DNA of 64,000 bases from Paroedura picta (GCF_049243985.1 NC_135371.1:2691501-2755500); one strand, 5' to 3'; counted from the first letter of the stretch, positions 46,600-58,499 are shown. The notes: generated from the sequence alone by a model not told the origin. A program made the numbers and translations.

Positions 46600-47560
46600 T
46601 CACTCCCAGCGCCAAGCTGGACATGCCTCGGACACCAGCCGGCCGCCCCGGCCCCGCCCTGGGAAGGCCTCTCGGTTGGAGGTCGAGCCCAACCCGCCCC
46701 CCCTGCCTGCCTGCAAGGAAGCCTCCCCGGGATCCGGCTTGGGCTGCAGCTCCGGCGGCCCCTCTGGGACTCTTCCGCATTCAGCAACTCCGCCCCGGAA
46801 CTGATTCTCTCCGCCCCTCCCCTCCCCAGCCCTGCTCGGCCTCTCTAGGAAGCGGCTCGCTGGCGTTAACCCTCTCGGTGCTGCAGACCCGCGTGAAGTG
46901 GCTCTCCCCATGCAGCGCTTCATCCCGGCTGCCCTCCGCCTCGCCCCGCAGGCCGCTCTAGGGGGGCTCCCGGGAGAGAGAAGCCCTGGGGGGGGCCTCC
47001 CTGAGTTCGGGGGAGGGGGGCAGTTCCCCCCCAGGCACGGGGTGGGGGTGTGTGTGGGGGGGGGGCTGAAGCTGCAGGGAGAATCCCTCCCCCTCTGAGA
47101 CCCTCCCGTCTAGACGCGCGAGAGATCCCCGTTTGGGGGGTCGCAGAAATTCCTGGGAAGAGGCCGGGTGGGATCCCGGGGTGGGAGGGGAGGGCGACCC
47201 CCGGCTGCAGAGCTAGGCCTGCCTGGTGGCTCCCTTGGAGGCTGCTTGGTGGTTCTTTCCATGCCTCGCAGGGGCCACCAGGTGAGTCCCACCGTCACAG
47301 CCCTGGAGCCTCTCTCCGAAGTATTCCTTTGCCCGGGCGGCTGGCAGGAGAGGCGAGGCAGGCACCCCAGAGCACCCACCTGGTCCGACGCGCTCTTGGC
47401 CTTCGAGGCGCCCCTGGACTCAGACCTTGATCCGCTTCAGCCCAACACAGCGACCCTCCAGGAGCCCTCCTCCCCGGCCAGCCAGCTCCTCCGGAGGGCC
47501 TAGGACAACAGGGCCGAGGGGCCGAGGCCTTCCCCTGAGGCCGCCTCCTGGCTCTGGGAT
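46600..47560 (-). promoter_or_regulatory. CpG-rich promoter of gene B
   Basis: GC- and CpG-rich. The first 80 bases (GACCTGCCTTAACAT onward) match the C-E promoters, then the sequence diverges, but the conserved element returns at 46840-46884. It has no CACCCC tract or hAT relic. Confidence 0.65.
46840..46884 (-). promoter_or_regulatory. Conserved 45-bp promoter element, gene B copy
   Basis: CCTCTCTAGGAAGCGGCTCG then GTTAACCCTCTCGGTGCTGC, in otherwise diverged surroundings. Confidence 0.65.
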
Positions 47561-49371
47561 CCAGGGCTTTCATGATAGCCCCCAGTTGGCCCTTCAGGGG
47601 CAAGGAGGAAAAGTGGGTGCTCTCCTCCTCCTCCTCCTCTATTTCCGAGAAACAACACGGGTCAAGGCAGGCGTGCCTCCCCACAAGGCCTCGTGTGTGT
47701 CAGAATCAGGTCAACCGGCCGACTCCCTGTGAAATGCATCACGGAGACAGAAGAGGAGAGCCTGCCTGGACCACTGGCAGATCCAGTTCACGACTCTGTC
47801 GTATTCTCTTCCTGGAACGTCTACCCATTTTCCTTGTCTTTCGCACTGGCCCCTCAAAACTGCATTCACTGTGGGCTGTCCACACCTGGACTCCCCCTCT
47901 TCAACTGAAGGCAAACAACCATCACAACTCCATTGTACAACTCCACACCCAATAAGGAACCTCCTCTGCCATTCCCTTTCTAATCCCATCAAGACTCCCT
48001 GCTCCAAGCCCCCAGGGACAGGTTTTCTTGGACGAGAGAGCTGTGTCCTTGCACCTGACTGTCTCCTTCTTGTTAGGGGCTGCTGCTGCTGCTGCTTCTG
48101 GGAATCTTCCTTTCGATGCGCTGGATGGTAGCAGATGCTTTAATTTGCACATTATTCTATCAAAACCTGATCATCTCTTTATCCTCTATGTTTGCTCTAA
48201 ATGGCGTTCCTGTTGCTAGGGATTATTTCTGATTTATTTTTCAATAAACCCCGTTTTTGTAAATGTCTAAGTTTGCCTCTAAGATTTCTTACTAACTAGA
48301 TGCTCCCTCGGTATACTCTGGCAGAGATCTTGCTGTTACCGCCTTTCACATTATTAGTCTCCTAGAACTAGAATGGCTCATTAGGGAATTCATTAATTCA
48401 GGAGAAGGCTCTATTTTCAGTAAGACTACTGCCTCAAATCGTGGAGTCACCAAGGCTCAGAGGCACCCATAGACCTGTCCTCCCCCACCCACACACCTCC
48501 AGGAGTGGAGCAGGGGAGGGGGCTCTTGCCTTTTGCATGGAGGGCGCACCAGAGTGGAGAAAGGAAGGGCTAAGGGGTGGCCGGCCAGACGGAGTCCAAG
48601 CAAGAGGCAGCCCTCTGCCCATACAAATCAAATTAATGTTGGCCGTCTGTTCTCTGGAGCTTGCTTGGCGTAGATTCCCTACAGCCTTGAGCTCTACAGG
48701 TGGGAGAGGAGGATCGGGACCCCGAGAATGTGGCCCTGGAAGGCAAAGGTACCTGCTGCTTACAAAACTTATAGATCTCTGCTTACATGCTTGTCTTCGG
48801 ACAAGAAATTGTTCGCTGCCATCTTGGATCTTTCCAATGCCTAAAATGGCTGCCGGAGCTGCAGCTGCTCCCCCTCTTGTGCTTGATCGGAGCGCAGCTA
48901 GCAAAGCAGAAGAGGAAGAGGCGAAACGGGAGGTGGGGTGGAAGGAAAGGGCGAGGGACTAGAGTCGGAGGGAAAAGAACTGTTAGAAAAGCAAGAGACT
49001 TCATGCTGCTCTCCTTGGGGCAGGAAGAACTCTGTCGAAGGACGGCATTCCCACCTGGGAGGCAGGAAGTTCAATGTAGTCCTGCCTCCCTCAAGGAGAG
49101 ATGCTTGAAACCCACCGAGCTGTCCTCCTGACCTAGGAGAACGGGGTTGTGTACTGTAGGAATTTCCCCCTTATTCCTGTTGGGCTTTTTTTAATATTGA
49201 TCTTCTTGTTCTAAGGGGGCAACTCCTTCCCTCTGTGTTCCTTCATTTTGCAAATCTTCAGAGAACTAAGAGAGATTTTCAATCTACGGTCACCTTAAGC
49301 TATTCCAGTTTTCCTGTGACTTGCTGTTGATCAAAGAGCCTCCTTTCTTTGCTTTGGAGTCTACATTATTA
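47561..49371. other. Unassigned intergenic region
   Basis: No zinc-finger exon or repeat family that I recognise. A CT-rich run lies at 47624-47640 and CTG runs at about 48079-48093. Two YY1-like motifs of opposite sense (GCCATCTTGG at 48818, AAAATGGCTGCC at 48843) sit within 40 bp. Open frames here are short and unlike known proteins. Confidence 0.4.
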
Positions 49372-49651
49372 GAAGAGCCTCTTGTGGCGCAGAGTGGTAA
49401 GGCAGCCGTCTGAAAGCTTTGCCCATAAGGCTGGGAGTTCAATCCCAGCAGCCGGCTCAAGGTTGACTCAGCCTTCCATCCTTCCAAGGTCGGTAAAATG
49501 AGTACCCAGCTTGCTGGGGGGTAAACGGTAATGACTGGGGAAGGCACTGGCAAACCACCCCGTATTGAGTCTGCCATGAAAACGCTGGAGGGCGTCACCC
49601 CAAGGGTCAGACATGACTCGGTGCTTGCACAGGGGATACCTTTACCTTTAC
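49372..49651 (+). mobile_element. Sauria-type tRNA-derived SINE with target duplication
   Basis: tRNA-like head GAGCCTCTTGTGGCGCAGAG with a B-box GGGAGTTCAATCCC, then body blocks GGTCGGTAAAATGAGTACCC, CACTGGCAAACCACCCCG and TCAGACATGACTCGGTGC, ending ACCTTTACCTTTAC. It is flanked by CTACATTATTA at 49361 and 49652. Well preserved, so fairly young. Confidence 0.9.
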
Positions 49652-49666
49652 CTACATTATTAAGAC

Positions 49667-49790
49667 CAGGGGTAGTCAAAACTGCGGCCCTCCAGATGTC
49701 CATGGACTACAATTCCCAGCATTTGCTGGCAGGGGCTCATGGGAATTGTAGTCCATGGACATCTGGAAGGACGCAGTTTGACTATCCCTG
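49667..49790. mobile_element. hAT-type palindromic MITE inserted beside the SINE
   Basis: CAGGGGTAGTCAAAACTGCG to the complementary CTATCCCTG, with near-identical 8-mers ATTAAGAC (49659-49666) and ATTAAGGC (49791-49798). It landed in the right-hand target duplication of the SINE, so it is younger. Contains ACTACAATTCCCAGCATTTG. Confidence 0.85.
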
Positions 49791-50039
49791 ATTAAGGCAT
49801 TCCTGTAACTGCTATATATGGCACACAAACACGATTTCCTCCTAGAAGTAGAAAAGAAACCAGCAGCACCTTACTTGTGCCCTCTAGCTATTACGAAGGT
49901 CTAAGGCTATGAAGGATTTTGTATTGAAAAGCCAATGCTTTAAACTTGTAAACAGATGGTAAGGGATTGTGTTGGTGCCTGGCTCTTGTGACCCTTTCTT
50001 GCAGGCCCAGGGAAATGCTTATTGCCTCATTGGGATCAG

Positions 50040-50222
50040 AAGGCGAATTTCTTCCAGACTAGACTGGCCAGAGATTCTGGTTTGGCGGAGGGAAGGGGGG
50101 GCATCATCTGGGCATGGAATTGGCGGCCACTGTTGTGGGCAGGTAGTTGTGTTTCTTTTTTGCATTCTGCAAGGGATTGAACTAGATGACCCCGGCGATC
50201 CCTTCCAACTCTATGATTCTAT
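50040..50222 (+). mobile_element. CR1 3' end fragment
   Basis: GACTGGCCAGAGATTCTGGT, CATCATCTGGGCATGGAATT, then ATTGAACTAGATGACCCCGG and CTTCCAACTCTATGATTCTA. Plus-strand relative of 5921-6135. Confidence 0.75.
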
Positions 50223-51249
50223 ATACGGATGTCCTGAGATTTCTTTACCTGTTATTGTTGGCCCCAGCATTTAGTTTTTAAAAAGTCAGGGTGGAAAGAG
50301 GGCTGGGTGGGAGGGGAGGCTAAAAACGTGCAGATAAGATATAAAACTCCAAAACCTCAGCAAACGTAAAAATAAAACAGAAAGATGGTGGGCTGGGCAT
50401 CCAAAGAGCTTCCAAGCCTACTGTGGATTTGAACTAGGCTTGTGCGATTTGTCCGCCGAAGCGGCCGTTCCCTCCGGGCGCAGCCAGCTGCAGGGGGGGG
50501 GGGGCGGTGCCGGCAGCAGGGCCTGGAGGGAACGGCTGCTGAAGCGGCTGAAACCTAATTTGAACCCAGCTTTACCAAGTCACAACCCAACGCTGGCTCT
50601 TGAGCTGAACTGATTCTCATGAGGGAAATTATTCATGAAGATCAGGCATGGCCCCATGCCCCACTCAACCTTTTTATTATTATTATTATTATTTAATTAA
50701 TGAATTAATTTATTTATAGTTGGATTTATATACCGCCGTTCGCCAAAAGGTCTCCCGGTGGTTCACAATTTAGTCTTTAGGCTGCCTTTCTCCAAAATGT
50801 TCTTGTGACACCTTACAACAGTTTCATAAAAACACGTCCCAGATATAAACACATTTTAAAAAATCTAAAAATGGATCTATTAACATTTTTAAAAATCTAC
50901 ATGCTGCATATTGAATAATTGCTCCGTCAGTAACTCATTCCTAAACATGTCAGGCACAATTGATGGGATTCTCATTTCTGATAGGTCGAGCTACTTTGCC
51001 AGAATTCCAGGTATGGGATCAGACAGGGGGCCCATATAGGGCCCCTAAAGCTGCAGCCCCGGCCTGAACCAAATGCCTGATGGAAAAGTGCTGTTTTGCA
51101 GCCCCTTCATAACTTTGGGAGTTCTGTAAGTGCCAAGGTCTCTGCTGGCAGCTCATTCCACCGAAAAAGCCCAGGCTCTATGGAGGTTACCAGTAACTTG
51201 GAATCAGCTGAGCAAGGAGCTCTTGGGGAGGCCTGTACAGAGAGGCAGT
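50223..51249. other. Repeat-poor to unassigned spacer
   Basis: Holds a GC-rich inverted repeat at about 50458-50545 (GCCGTTCCCTCC against GGAGGGAACGGC around a poly-G) and an ATT/TTTA-rich TATACCGCCGTTCGCC repeat at 50670-50765. I assign nothing else. Confidence 0.4.
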
Positions 51250-51370
51250 CCCTGAGGTATGCAGCTCCCAGACCATGTAAGGCCTTAAAGGTTAGAAGCA
51301 ACATTTTCAATCTGATCCAGAACACGATCAACAATCGGTGCAGCTGCTGGAGCTTGGAAACGTCCTTTGC
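51107..51370 (-). mobile_element. LINE-derived fragment (L2-like, uncertain)
   Basis: A minus frame reads LLLTFKALHGLGAAYLRDCL, like the C-terminal region of L2-type LINEs. The block CCATGTAAGGCCTTAAAGGT resembles 53800-53830. Confidence 0.45.
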
Positions 51371-51534
51371 TGAGTTTTCTCCGATTCATAATGAAAGACT
51401 TAACCTAGGGTTGTCAACTGCCCGGAGGAGGTGTGGTGTTCCTTTTAACATCATGGGAGATGTATTTGAAGCCTTCAAACATGGCTAAAGCTCCTTGCAG
51501 AGTCTGGACATTTTAAACATTTTGTTCTGTTTTG

Positions 51535-51676
51535 TGTTCATGCACACGAAAGGGACCCATTTAAGACCAACGTTTTATTCAAGGTCTATAAGTGTGCATG
51601 CACACTTCTGCAGATACATGAACACAAAATGAAACGTTGTTGATCTTTAAAAGTGCCACTGGACTCAAACTTTGTT
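51535..51676. mobile_element. Interspersed repeat abutting the gene A1 stop codon
   Basis: ATTTAAGACCAACGTTTTAT and AAAAGTGCCACTGGACTCAA, the family of 16450-16615. It directly follows the A1 stop and is likely its 3' UTR. Confidence 0.6.
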
Positions 51677-53029
51677 ATGGTTTCTCCTTTTTGTGGATTC
51701 TTAGGTGATGTTTAAGATTGCCACTCTGGCTGAATCCTTTTCCACACTCTGAGCATTCAAAAGGTTTTTCCCCTGTGTGGGTTCTTAGATGCAACTTAAA
51801 ATGGCAACTCAGACTGAATCTCTTTCCACACTCTAAGCATTGAAAAGGTTTCTCCCCTGTGTGGCTTCTTTGGTGCTGCTGAAGAGAACCCCCATCACCG
51901 AATCTCCGTCCGCATTCAAGGCATTCAAAAGGTTTCTCCCCTGTGTGGGTTCTTGTATGCTGTCGAAGATGGGTACTCCGACGGAATTTCTTTCCACACT
52001 CAGAGCATTCAAAGGGCTTCACCCCTGAGTGGGTTAGTTGATGCCGCTGGAGATGGCAACTCCAACTGAATCTCTTTCTGCACTCTGGGCATTCAAAGGG
52101 CTTCTCCCCTGTGTGGATTCTCTGGTGCTCTTTCTGAGTCCGCCTATCACTGAACCTGTTTCCACACTCTAAACATTCAAAGGGTTTCTCACCTGTATGG
52201 CTTCTCTGATGATGATGAAGACCCGCTCTTTGCCCGAATCTCTTTCCACATTCAAAGCATTCAAAAGGTTTCTCCCCTGTGTGAGTTCTTTGGTGCATTT
52301 TAAGGTTGCCACTTCTAGAGAATTTCTGTTTGCAAACTGAGCATTCAAATGGTCTCTCCCCTGTGTGGGTTTTCTGATGATGCTGAAGAGTCCCGCTATC
52401 ACGGAAACTCTTTCCACACTCAAAGCATTCAAAAGGCTTCTCTCCTGTGTGAATTCTTTGATGCAGTTTAAAATTGCCACTCTGACTGAATTTCTTTCCA
52501 CACTCGAAGCATTCAAACGGTTTCTCCCCGGTGTGAGTTCTTTGATGAAGCTGAAGATGGCCACTCCTGTTGAATCTCTTTCCACACTCTGAACATTCAA
52601 AAGGTTTCTCCCCTGTGTGGGTTCTCAGATGCTGTTGAAGATTGCACCTCACACTGAATTTCTTTCCGCACTCTGAGCATTCAAATGGTTTTTCCCCTGT
52701 GTGGGTTCTGTGATGCTTTTGAAGATTGCCTTTGCACCTGAATGTTTTCTCACACTCTGAACATTGAAACAGTTTCTGCCCTGGGTACACAAGGAGCTGT
52801 GATCTGTATGTGAAGCGCTTTCCATGCTGAATGGGTGTACTTGCCTTCACAATCCTCTGCTTTGGAAAATGTACATTATGCAGTTTTTCATCTTTCTCCT
52901 CAAGCATACGGATGCATTTCCCCCTCTTAGGCCTCTCTCGCTTACAGATATTTCCTCTCAAGTCTTCATTTTTAACTCGATCTGGCAAATGCTGATCCAG
53001 TTCCTCCTCATTCCTCTGATCATCCTCAG
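51675..53029 (-). CDS. Zinc-finger exon of gene A1
   Basis: Acceptor TTCATTGCAG, then [19 protein letters not shown] and a basic region. Thirteen C2H2 fingers from [19 protein letters not shown] to [13 protein letters not shown], ending RIHKKEKP. Helices differ between fingers ([33 protein letters not shown]), so the array looks old and stable. Confidence 0.92.
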
Positions 53030-56000
53030 CTGCAATGAAGAAAGAGTTCCCATGAACACCTGGGAAGGTAAGCAAAGTCCAAAGGCATCGAGGTGACTGC
53101 AGGAGAGGAGGACTCAAGGTCTTTTGGCCTCCTGCAGCTTGCCTTCTCTTCACCACCACCTTTCCCTAGAATATCTAGTATCTGAAGATACCTCACCCCC
53201 TCCTGAGTGTCACAGTTGGACTCCTGTCGAGAAGGACCTCCCGTCCCTCCAAATGCCGCTCCCCAGACAGCCTCCTTCCCTCCTTACCCAATAGGCTGCC
53301 TGATTGTACCAAACAGATGTTGCTCAGAAGGGAACCTTGTGTTCCTTGACACAACAAGGAGACTCACTCTCAGCCAGCTCATCTGGGAAGGAAAGATCTT
53401 CTTCGGATCCTCCTGAGAAACTCTGCAGCCTTTTTTCTGATGACACGTCATGGTCCTTCATCACCAACGTCTCTCTTATGCTTTTGGCTCCATTTACAGA
53501 GACAGAGGGAAAAAAACCCTGATCATTCTTCTGTGGGGAAGTAAAGTAATTCTTCTGCATGAAAAGAATCATAGTCAAGATGATCCCAGCCAGTGTCGGG
53601 GGGGGGGGCACATCTGTGAGGCAAAACAACCAAGCTGGTCCCTAGGGCTACTGCCATTATTATTACATGGACCGACCGGTCTGGCCTGACTGCCGTATCT
53701 GACTATCCCTGCAGCTAACATTGTTATATCTTTCTCAAGGCTGTACTCAAGACTGCTGATTGGTTAGTCATGAGAACCTGCATGTGGGGCCCAGATCGTG
53801 TAGGGCCTTGAAGGTCAAAACCAGAACCTTGAACCTGATCCGGGCCGCAACTGGCAACCAAAGCAGCTGCCTCAGCACAGGCTGGAGATGGGCCCTCCTG
53901 TGAGGATCCTGGCAGCTACATTTTGCACCAGCTGTAATTTCCGGGTCAAAGGCAAGGGTAGGCCCATGTAGAGTGAGTTACAGAAATCTAGCCTGGAGGT
54001 GATTCTTACAACCATAAAGCTTTATATATATATTTGAAGAGTCTACTTTACTTCTGTGCACTCTCCTTGTGGACCCACTGAGCAGGGATCCAGGTTTAGG
54101 TTACTGAGAGTGGCAGAGTGGCTGTTTGTAATCCCCTCCAGGGGGGAGGGCGTGTTCTAAAGGTTGGAAACAGAGAAATGGGGATCTGGCCCCTTCCAGA
54201 GTCTTTCTGAGGTTCTCTCATTCCCACCTTTCCTTTAGGCCAGGACACCTTACCTGGCCTGGTCTCAGTTGTCCCTGGAAAAGTAGCCCAAAGACCCCAG
54301 AACAATGTATTGCTGTTCAATAGTTTACTTCAGGCATCATCCCATGGGACCTTTGGCCCGTCTGAAAGATCCTTACCTAGAGAGATGACACTCCCCCAGT
54401 TCTCCAGCATGACTTCCCTGTGGAGAGTTCTCTGGCCCGGATCCAGAAGGGCCCATTCTGCTTCGGTGAAACAGATGGACACCTCCTCAAAGGAAAAGGG
54501 CCCCTGGAAGAAAAGGCAGATACCCCCCCTCAGGGAACGTGTCAGGCAGGGACTGCACACTGGAAGGAGTTGTCTGGGAGGGGAGGGGATGTATGGCTTG
54601 GCATGGGCCAAAGGGATGGCATTCTGAGGATCTTTCGCCCAGATACCAAAGCAAAAGCCCCCTGAGAAAGGAGGTGGGAACCCTCCTCATCTCCCCTACC
54701 TGGACTGGAAGTGAAGCAGCCATTTCCACAGCTCTGAAAAAATGAGGGCTCAACAGCTTCTCTCCACTGCCTGTTAGTGAGACAAAGGCAGACAGAAGGG
54801 TGTTTCTTGCAGCTTCCCATTGGCTTGTTTCTTCCCTGCTTCAGGCGCCCCCCTTCCCAGGAGCATGAAACTTTGCCCTGTGCCCACAAAGCAGAATTCT
54901 TTCACCCTTTTCACTAAATTTGGGGAACGGCAGAAGAGAAGCACCCAGGTGCCTTGGAGTGGATCCATGCTGCCAGTGTCTTGCCCTGGGAACTCTGCGG
55001 GGGGCAAATTCGACCGGCCAGAAGCCCAGGAAGCCCATTCTCCTGCTGGTTTGGCTCTGGAGTCTGAGCTCATGGTGCAAAAAGAGGCTGTGTGTGTAGC
55101 CCTTACACACCTGCACCACAATGGGCGAAAAAAACAGATGTCACTTGAGCACTTCTAGAGAACCTAGGGGAATATCAGTGCCAAGTTACACCCCAAGCCC
55201 CCCACCCACCCCCAATCTCCTGGCCTACTGCAGCATCCTATCTCCCACAGCAGCCCACCAGACGCCCCTAAAAGAATGGGCACAGAAGCCAAACTCCTCC
55301 ATGATTACTGGTGTCAAGGAAATAGCTTTGAGACCTCTGCTCCCACAGAAGGTGGAGGGTCCCTTCATTAACCAGGTTGAAGATCTCTGCCCCGGTTGGT
55401 CGACCTATTATTTTTAGAACCACCTTCAGTTCCTCTCCTGGAAAGAAAGTGGGGTGAATATGTTAATTACTGAGAGGAGTCTCCCTCCATTAATTTGTCC
55501 CCTTCGAGAGGAACCACAGTCAGTGTGGTGTGAATGTGAAGAAGGGTTTGACTATTTCCCTGACCTGAACTCTCTGCCCATCACATTCACCCAATGGCCC
55601 AACTGCACCCAGGCACAAGAAGTCCTTACCACAGGAGAGGGCCTCTCGGGCACGATCCTGGGCCTCTGTCTGCTGCCCTTGCTCCAAGGAAGCTCCTTCC
55701 GCCTCAGAGGATGCAGCTTCTGTCTTCACAGGTGGTCCCCACGTCTGAAAGAGCAGCAAGGGAGAGAGGTAAGAGATGGGATGGAAAAGAGACCAAGGAA
55801 TGGGGCCTGCCCCACTCCCAGACTCTGTGCAAGGATCTTGTCAAGGACAGACAGACTCACAACTAGGCTTCTGGATTAATAGAAAGCTTTATTGGAAGTA
55901 GATCTGAACACTAACGCCTGTAGTCGAATCTGTTCGATACATGGCAAGCGAGCAGATATCAATGTATCCTTCCCACCCAATTGCCCCATCTTTCCCAGGG

Positions 56001-57290
56001 TAGCATCACCCCCCTCTCACAGGTGCCATCCTGGGCTTCCTGCCAGACCTTCTCTGGCCCAGCCGTCCTTGGGGGAATCGGCGCCCTCCCTTGTAGATAA
56101 CATAGTACAGAGCAACATTTGCAAGAAAGTGTCACAGCAGGGAAGAATACACAAAGCAGTGTGAAATAGTTCAGGGTTGTAAAAAAGGTTACAAAAGGTT
56201 CTTCAAACACACACATCAAACCAACATGGAGTTTCTCTAGTCAACCACAAATCATGGCAGAGATCAGAGGGACTGATCCTGACAGATCTTCAACTGCCCA
56301 GAAAAGCAAACTCTTGACATGTAGCAAAAGATTTCATTTATTAAGCAAGAAAGTATTCTCAGCTAGAGATGGTCGAAACTGCGGCCAAGGACAGAGACAC
56401 GGATCTCAAACCCTGCCCCCTCCCCCACACCCCGTGGGAATCCAGCGCGTGGGAGAACATCAAAGGGCCTTAACACTCAGATAGGGAATTTGGCTCCAAG
56501 GGAGGGGAGGAGGAAAGGAGCAGATGGGTTGAGAAGGGCTGCAAAAGGAGGGGTGGGAATGCAGGAAACAACATCAGGGGCCATTAAAAAAACAACAAAG
56601 GAGAGAGGCTGTCCCCAACTCCTACAAGGGTGATACTCTACATAAACTACTTACAGAAACATCACTGAATAATGGCAGAAACAAAAGGATTCTAACACTT
56701 TGCCCCCTTCCATCAGCACCCTGGGTGACTTATCTGGAAATTTAAGTAGAAGAGGCTGATGAAAGAAGCTAGCCAATCTCCCCTCTGGATGATGGACAAG
56801 TATCTTTTGATGAAATAAGATCACTGCTTCAATAGCAGGTACCCAGAGAAGACCCCCTCACCTCCTCTGCCTGGCTCAGGAGGAAGCCTTCGGCCAGGGC
56901 CACCGCCTGGGAGCTGCTCTCCGGCCCGCATCCTCTCACCCAGCCCTGCATCTCCTGGGGCTGGAGGGCCAGGAACTGCTCCAGGATCACCAGGTCCAGG
57001 ATCTGCTGCTTGGTGTGCCTCTCCGGCTCCAGCCAGCGGTTGCAGAGTCCGTGGAGCCGGCTGCAAGCCTCTCGGGGCCCATCAGCCTCCTGGTAGCAGA
57101 ACTGCCGGAAACACTGGAACTGTGCGTCTGAGATCGCCATGAGCCGATAACTGATCTCTGGCATGGGGCTTTCCCAGAATTCAGCACCACTCCCAGCTTG
57201 GGCGGGAGGGGGGCCTTGGCTTGCTGTCTTGCCCATTCCAGGTCCGCCTGGGCCCCCTTCTTCCATCTCCTTCCCCTTCTCTTGGGTCAT
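51675..57290 (-). CDS. Gene A1: SCAN-KRAB-C2H2 zinc-finger protein (733 aa predicted)
   Basis: Older, diverged member with the fullest exon set: SCAN 57290-56862 (exon start 57344, start [13 protein letters not shown]), linker 55744-55630 (115 bp), 54770-54700 (71 bp), KRAB-A 54503-54377 (127 bp), linker 53472-53368 (105 bp, [20 protein letters not shown]), fingers 53029-51675. The total is 2202 bp, in phase throughout. [76 protein letters not shown]. Thirteen fingers with varied helices. The 105-bp exon boundaries are less sure than the rest because its acceptor has a weak pyrimidine tract. An LTR-like element lies in the first coding intron. Confidence 0.85.
53368..53472 (-). CDS. Linker exon (about 105 bp) of gene A1
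   Basis: Codes [20 protein letters not shown] and [15 protein letters not shown], with a perfect GTGAGT donor. It aligns with 708-614 in F. Its length is a multiple of three and both ends are phase 1, so it can be skipped without loss of frame. No counterpart is visible in B, C, D or E. Confidence 0.6.
53780..54000. mobile_element. Interspersed repeat (L2-like, uncertain) in an A1 intron
   Basis: TGTAGGGCCTTGAAGGTCAA, ACCTTGAACCTGATCCGGG and CATTTTGCACCAGCTGTAAT. A common squamate repeat related to 51250-51370. Confidence 0.45.
54377..54503 (-). CDS. KRAB-A exon of gene A1
   Basis: 127 bp, [20 protein letters not shown], then [20 protein letters not shown]. The MLEN box is kept; the Tyr after it is Trp. 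Confidence 0.9.
55828..56697 (-). mobile_element. Solo LTR-like fossil in an A1 intron
   Basis: About 870 bp, beginning TG and ending CA on the plus strand and flanked by near-matching 5-mers CTCTG and CTTTG. On the minus strand an AATAAA signal lies about 60 bp before its 3' end, as expected for an LTR. No internal genes accompany it, so it looks like a solo LTR of a retrovirus-like or Gypsy-like element. Old; a second piece is at 7113-7262. Confidence 0.55.
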
Positions 57291-57344
57291 CTCCGACTGT
57301 GAAAAGAGGCCTTGACTCGCTTGGCTATGAAGAGAGGCATCTCC
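56862..57344 (-). CDS. SCAN exon of gene A1
   Basis: 483 bp, acceptor CCCCCAG, donor GTGAGGG directly after FLLSQAEE (the KRQAEQ end of the other copies is missing). Start codon at 57290. Confidence 0.88.
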
Positions 57345-57559
57345 CTGGGGGACACAGAGAGACAGAGACACTAAGAGGCCATAAGGAAACCAAAGGCAAA
57401 TTGCTCTGATGGATCAGAACAGAAGGGCTTCTTGTGGTTTGTGGAGTTGTTTAGTATCATTTTGCTATATGAGATGTAGATATGTCCCCTGGCTGCTAGG
57501 GAAAATCACTTACTTGGTCGTCTGGTAAGTAAAACTGACGCTGACATCCTGTTCACTTA

Positions 57560-58060
57560 GCCAGCTGGCCAAGGGGAAGATTCTCTGGCCTGGTTCCCAT
57601 CCGAGGTTCTCCTCCTCCATACCCCCAAACGTGGCCTTTCCCAGACCCCCCTTCCCCAAAAACGTGTGCAACAATTTCCACCTTTGAGTCGGCAGCTCTT
57701 TAACAACCATGTCTGAGAATGATCCCAACACCCCTCCCTTCCCAGATCTAAAAGTTTCCTGTCCCCCCCTCAATCCCAATAACTTACTTGGAAGGGACCT
57801 GGCTGCACAAGCTCTCTCATCACTGAGAAGCAAACCCTTCCAGCCTCCAAAGAGAGCCCTTCCCACAGTCCTTCCCCAACCATCTCTAGCCAAAGGCTAT
57901 GTGGGTTTAACCCTTTCAGTGCTGCAGACAAAGGGAGAATGCCTCCTGCCCTTTACCTGTGTAGATGCAGCCCAGCTGCTCAATGGTGCAGCTCAATGGG
58001 GCTCTTCTGGAGTAACTCTGCGTGGGGCAGCACTGTTCAGCCCTCTGAGGAAACGGCTGA
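57560..58060 (-). promoter_or_regulatory. Likely promoter of gene A1
   Basis: Upstream of the A1 SCAN exon, but less GC-rich and with fewer CpG than the other promoters. The conserved element is at 57881-57925, which is the main support. Confidence 0.5.
57881..57925 (-). promoter_or_regulatory. Conserved 45-bp promoter element, gene A1 copy
   Basis: CATCTCTAGCCAAAGGCTAT then TTTAACCCTTTCAGTGCTGC. CpGs in the E version (CTCGGTGC) have become TpG or CpA here. Confidence 0.6.
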
Positions 58061-58499
58061 AGCTAGAGCCCCGTTTCCTTTTTGCATTTCCTCCAATAAG
58101 GCCCACAATAGTCCCCTATTTTGTAAAATAGATAAGTTTGCGTTTCTATTACCCTGTTTGGAATACATGTAGCACAACCACAAAGGAGGCCAGAAACAAA
58201 CCTCCTTGTAGACATTATTTCTGGACGGGAGGAGTCAGAGCTCGGATGCTGAAAAAAGAGGGGGCAAACCCTACCACACACCTGCACAGCCCCACAGGAG
58301 AGGAGAAGACAGAGGGAAACCCCAGCAATGGGAGGAGAAAAGAATAAAAGATGGGGTGGCATGGAACAGACAGTAAATCAAGAGGAGAATCCCCTCCAAA
58401 GCAGTGGGATATATTAGAGATGCCTGAGAATGATATTTCAGACAAAAGAATCAAAAGACAAAAAAACCACCCCCACCACAAAAAACAACTATGTCATTA

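Noticed and set aside
49374-49450. tRNA gene
   Set aside because: The A- and B-box-like sequence is followed by the SINE body, a tail and a target duplication, and no cloverleaf with a normal anticodon arm is evident.
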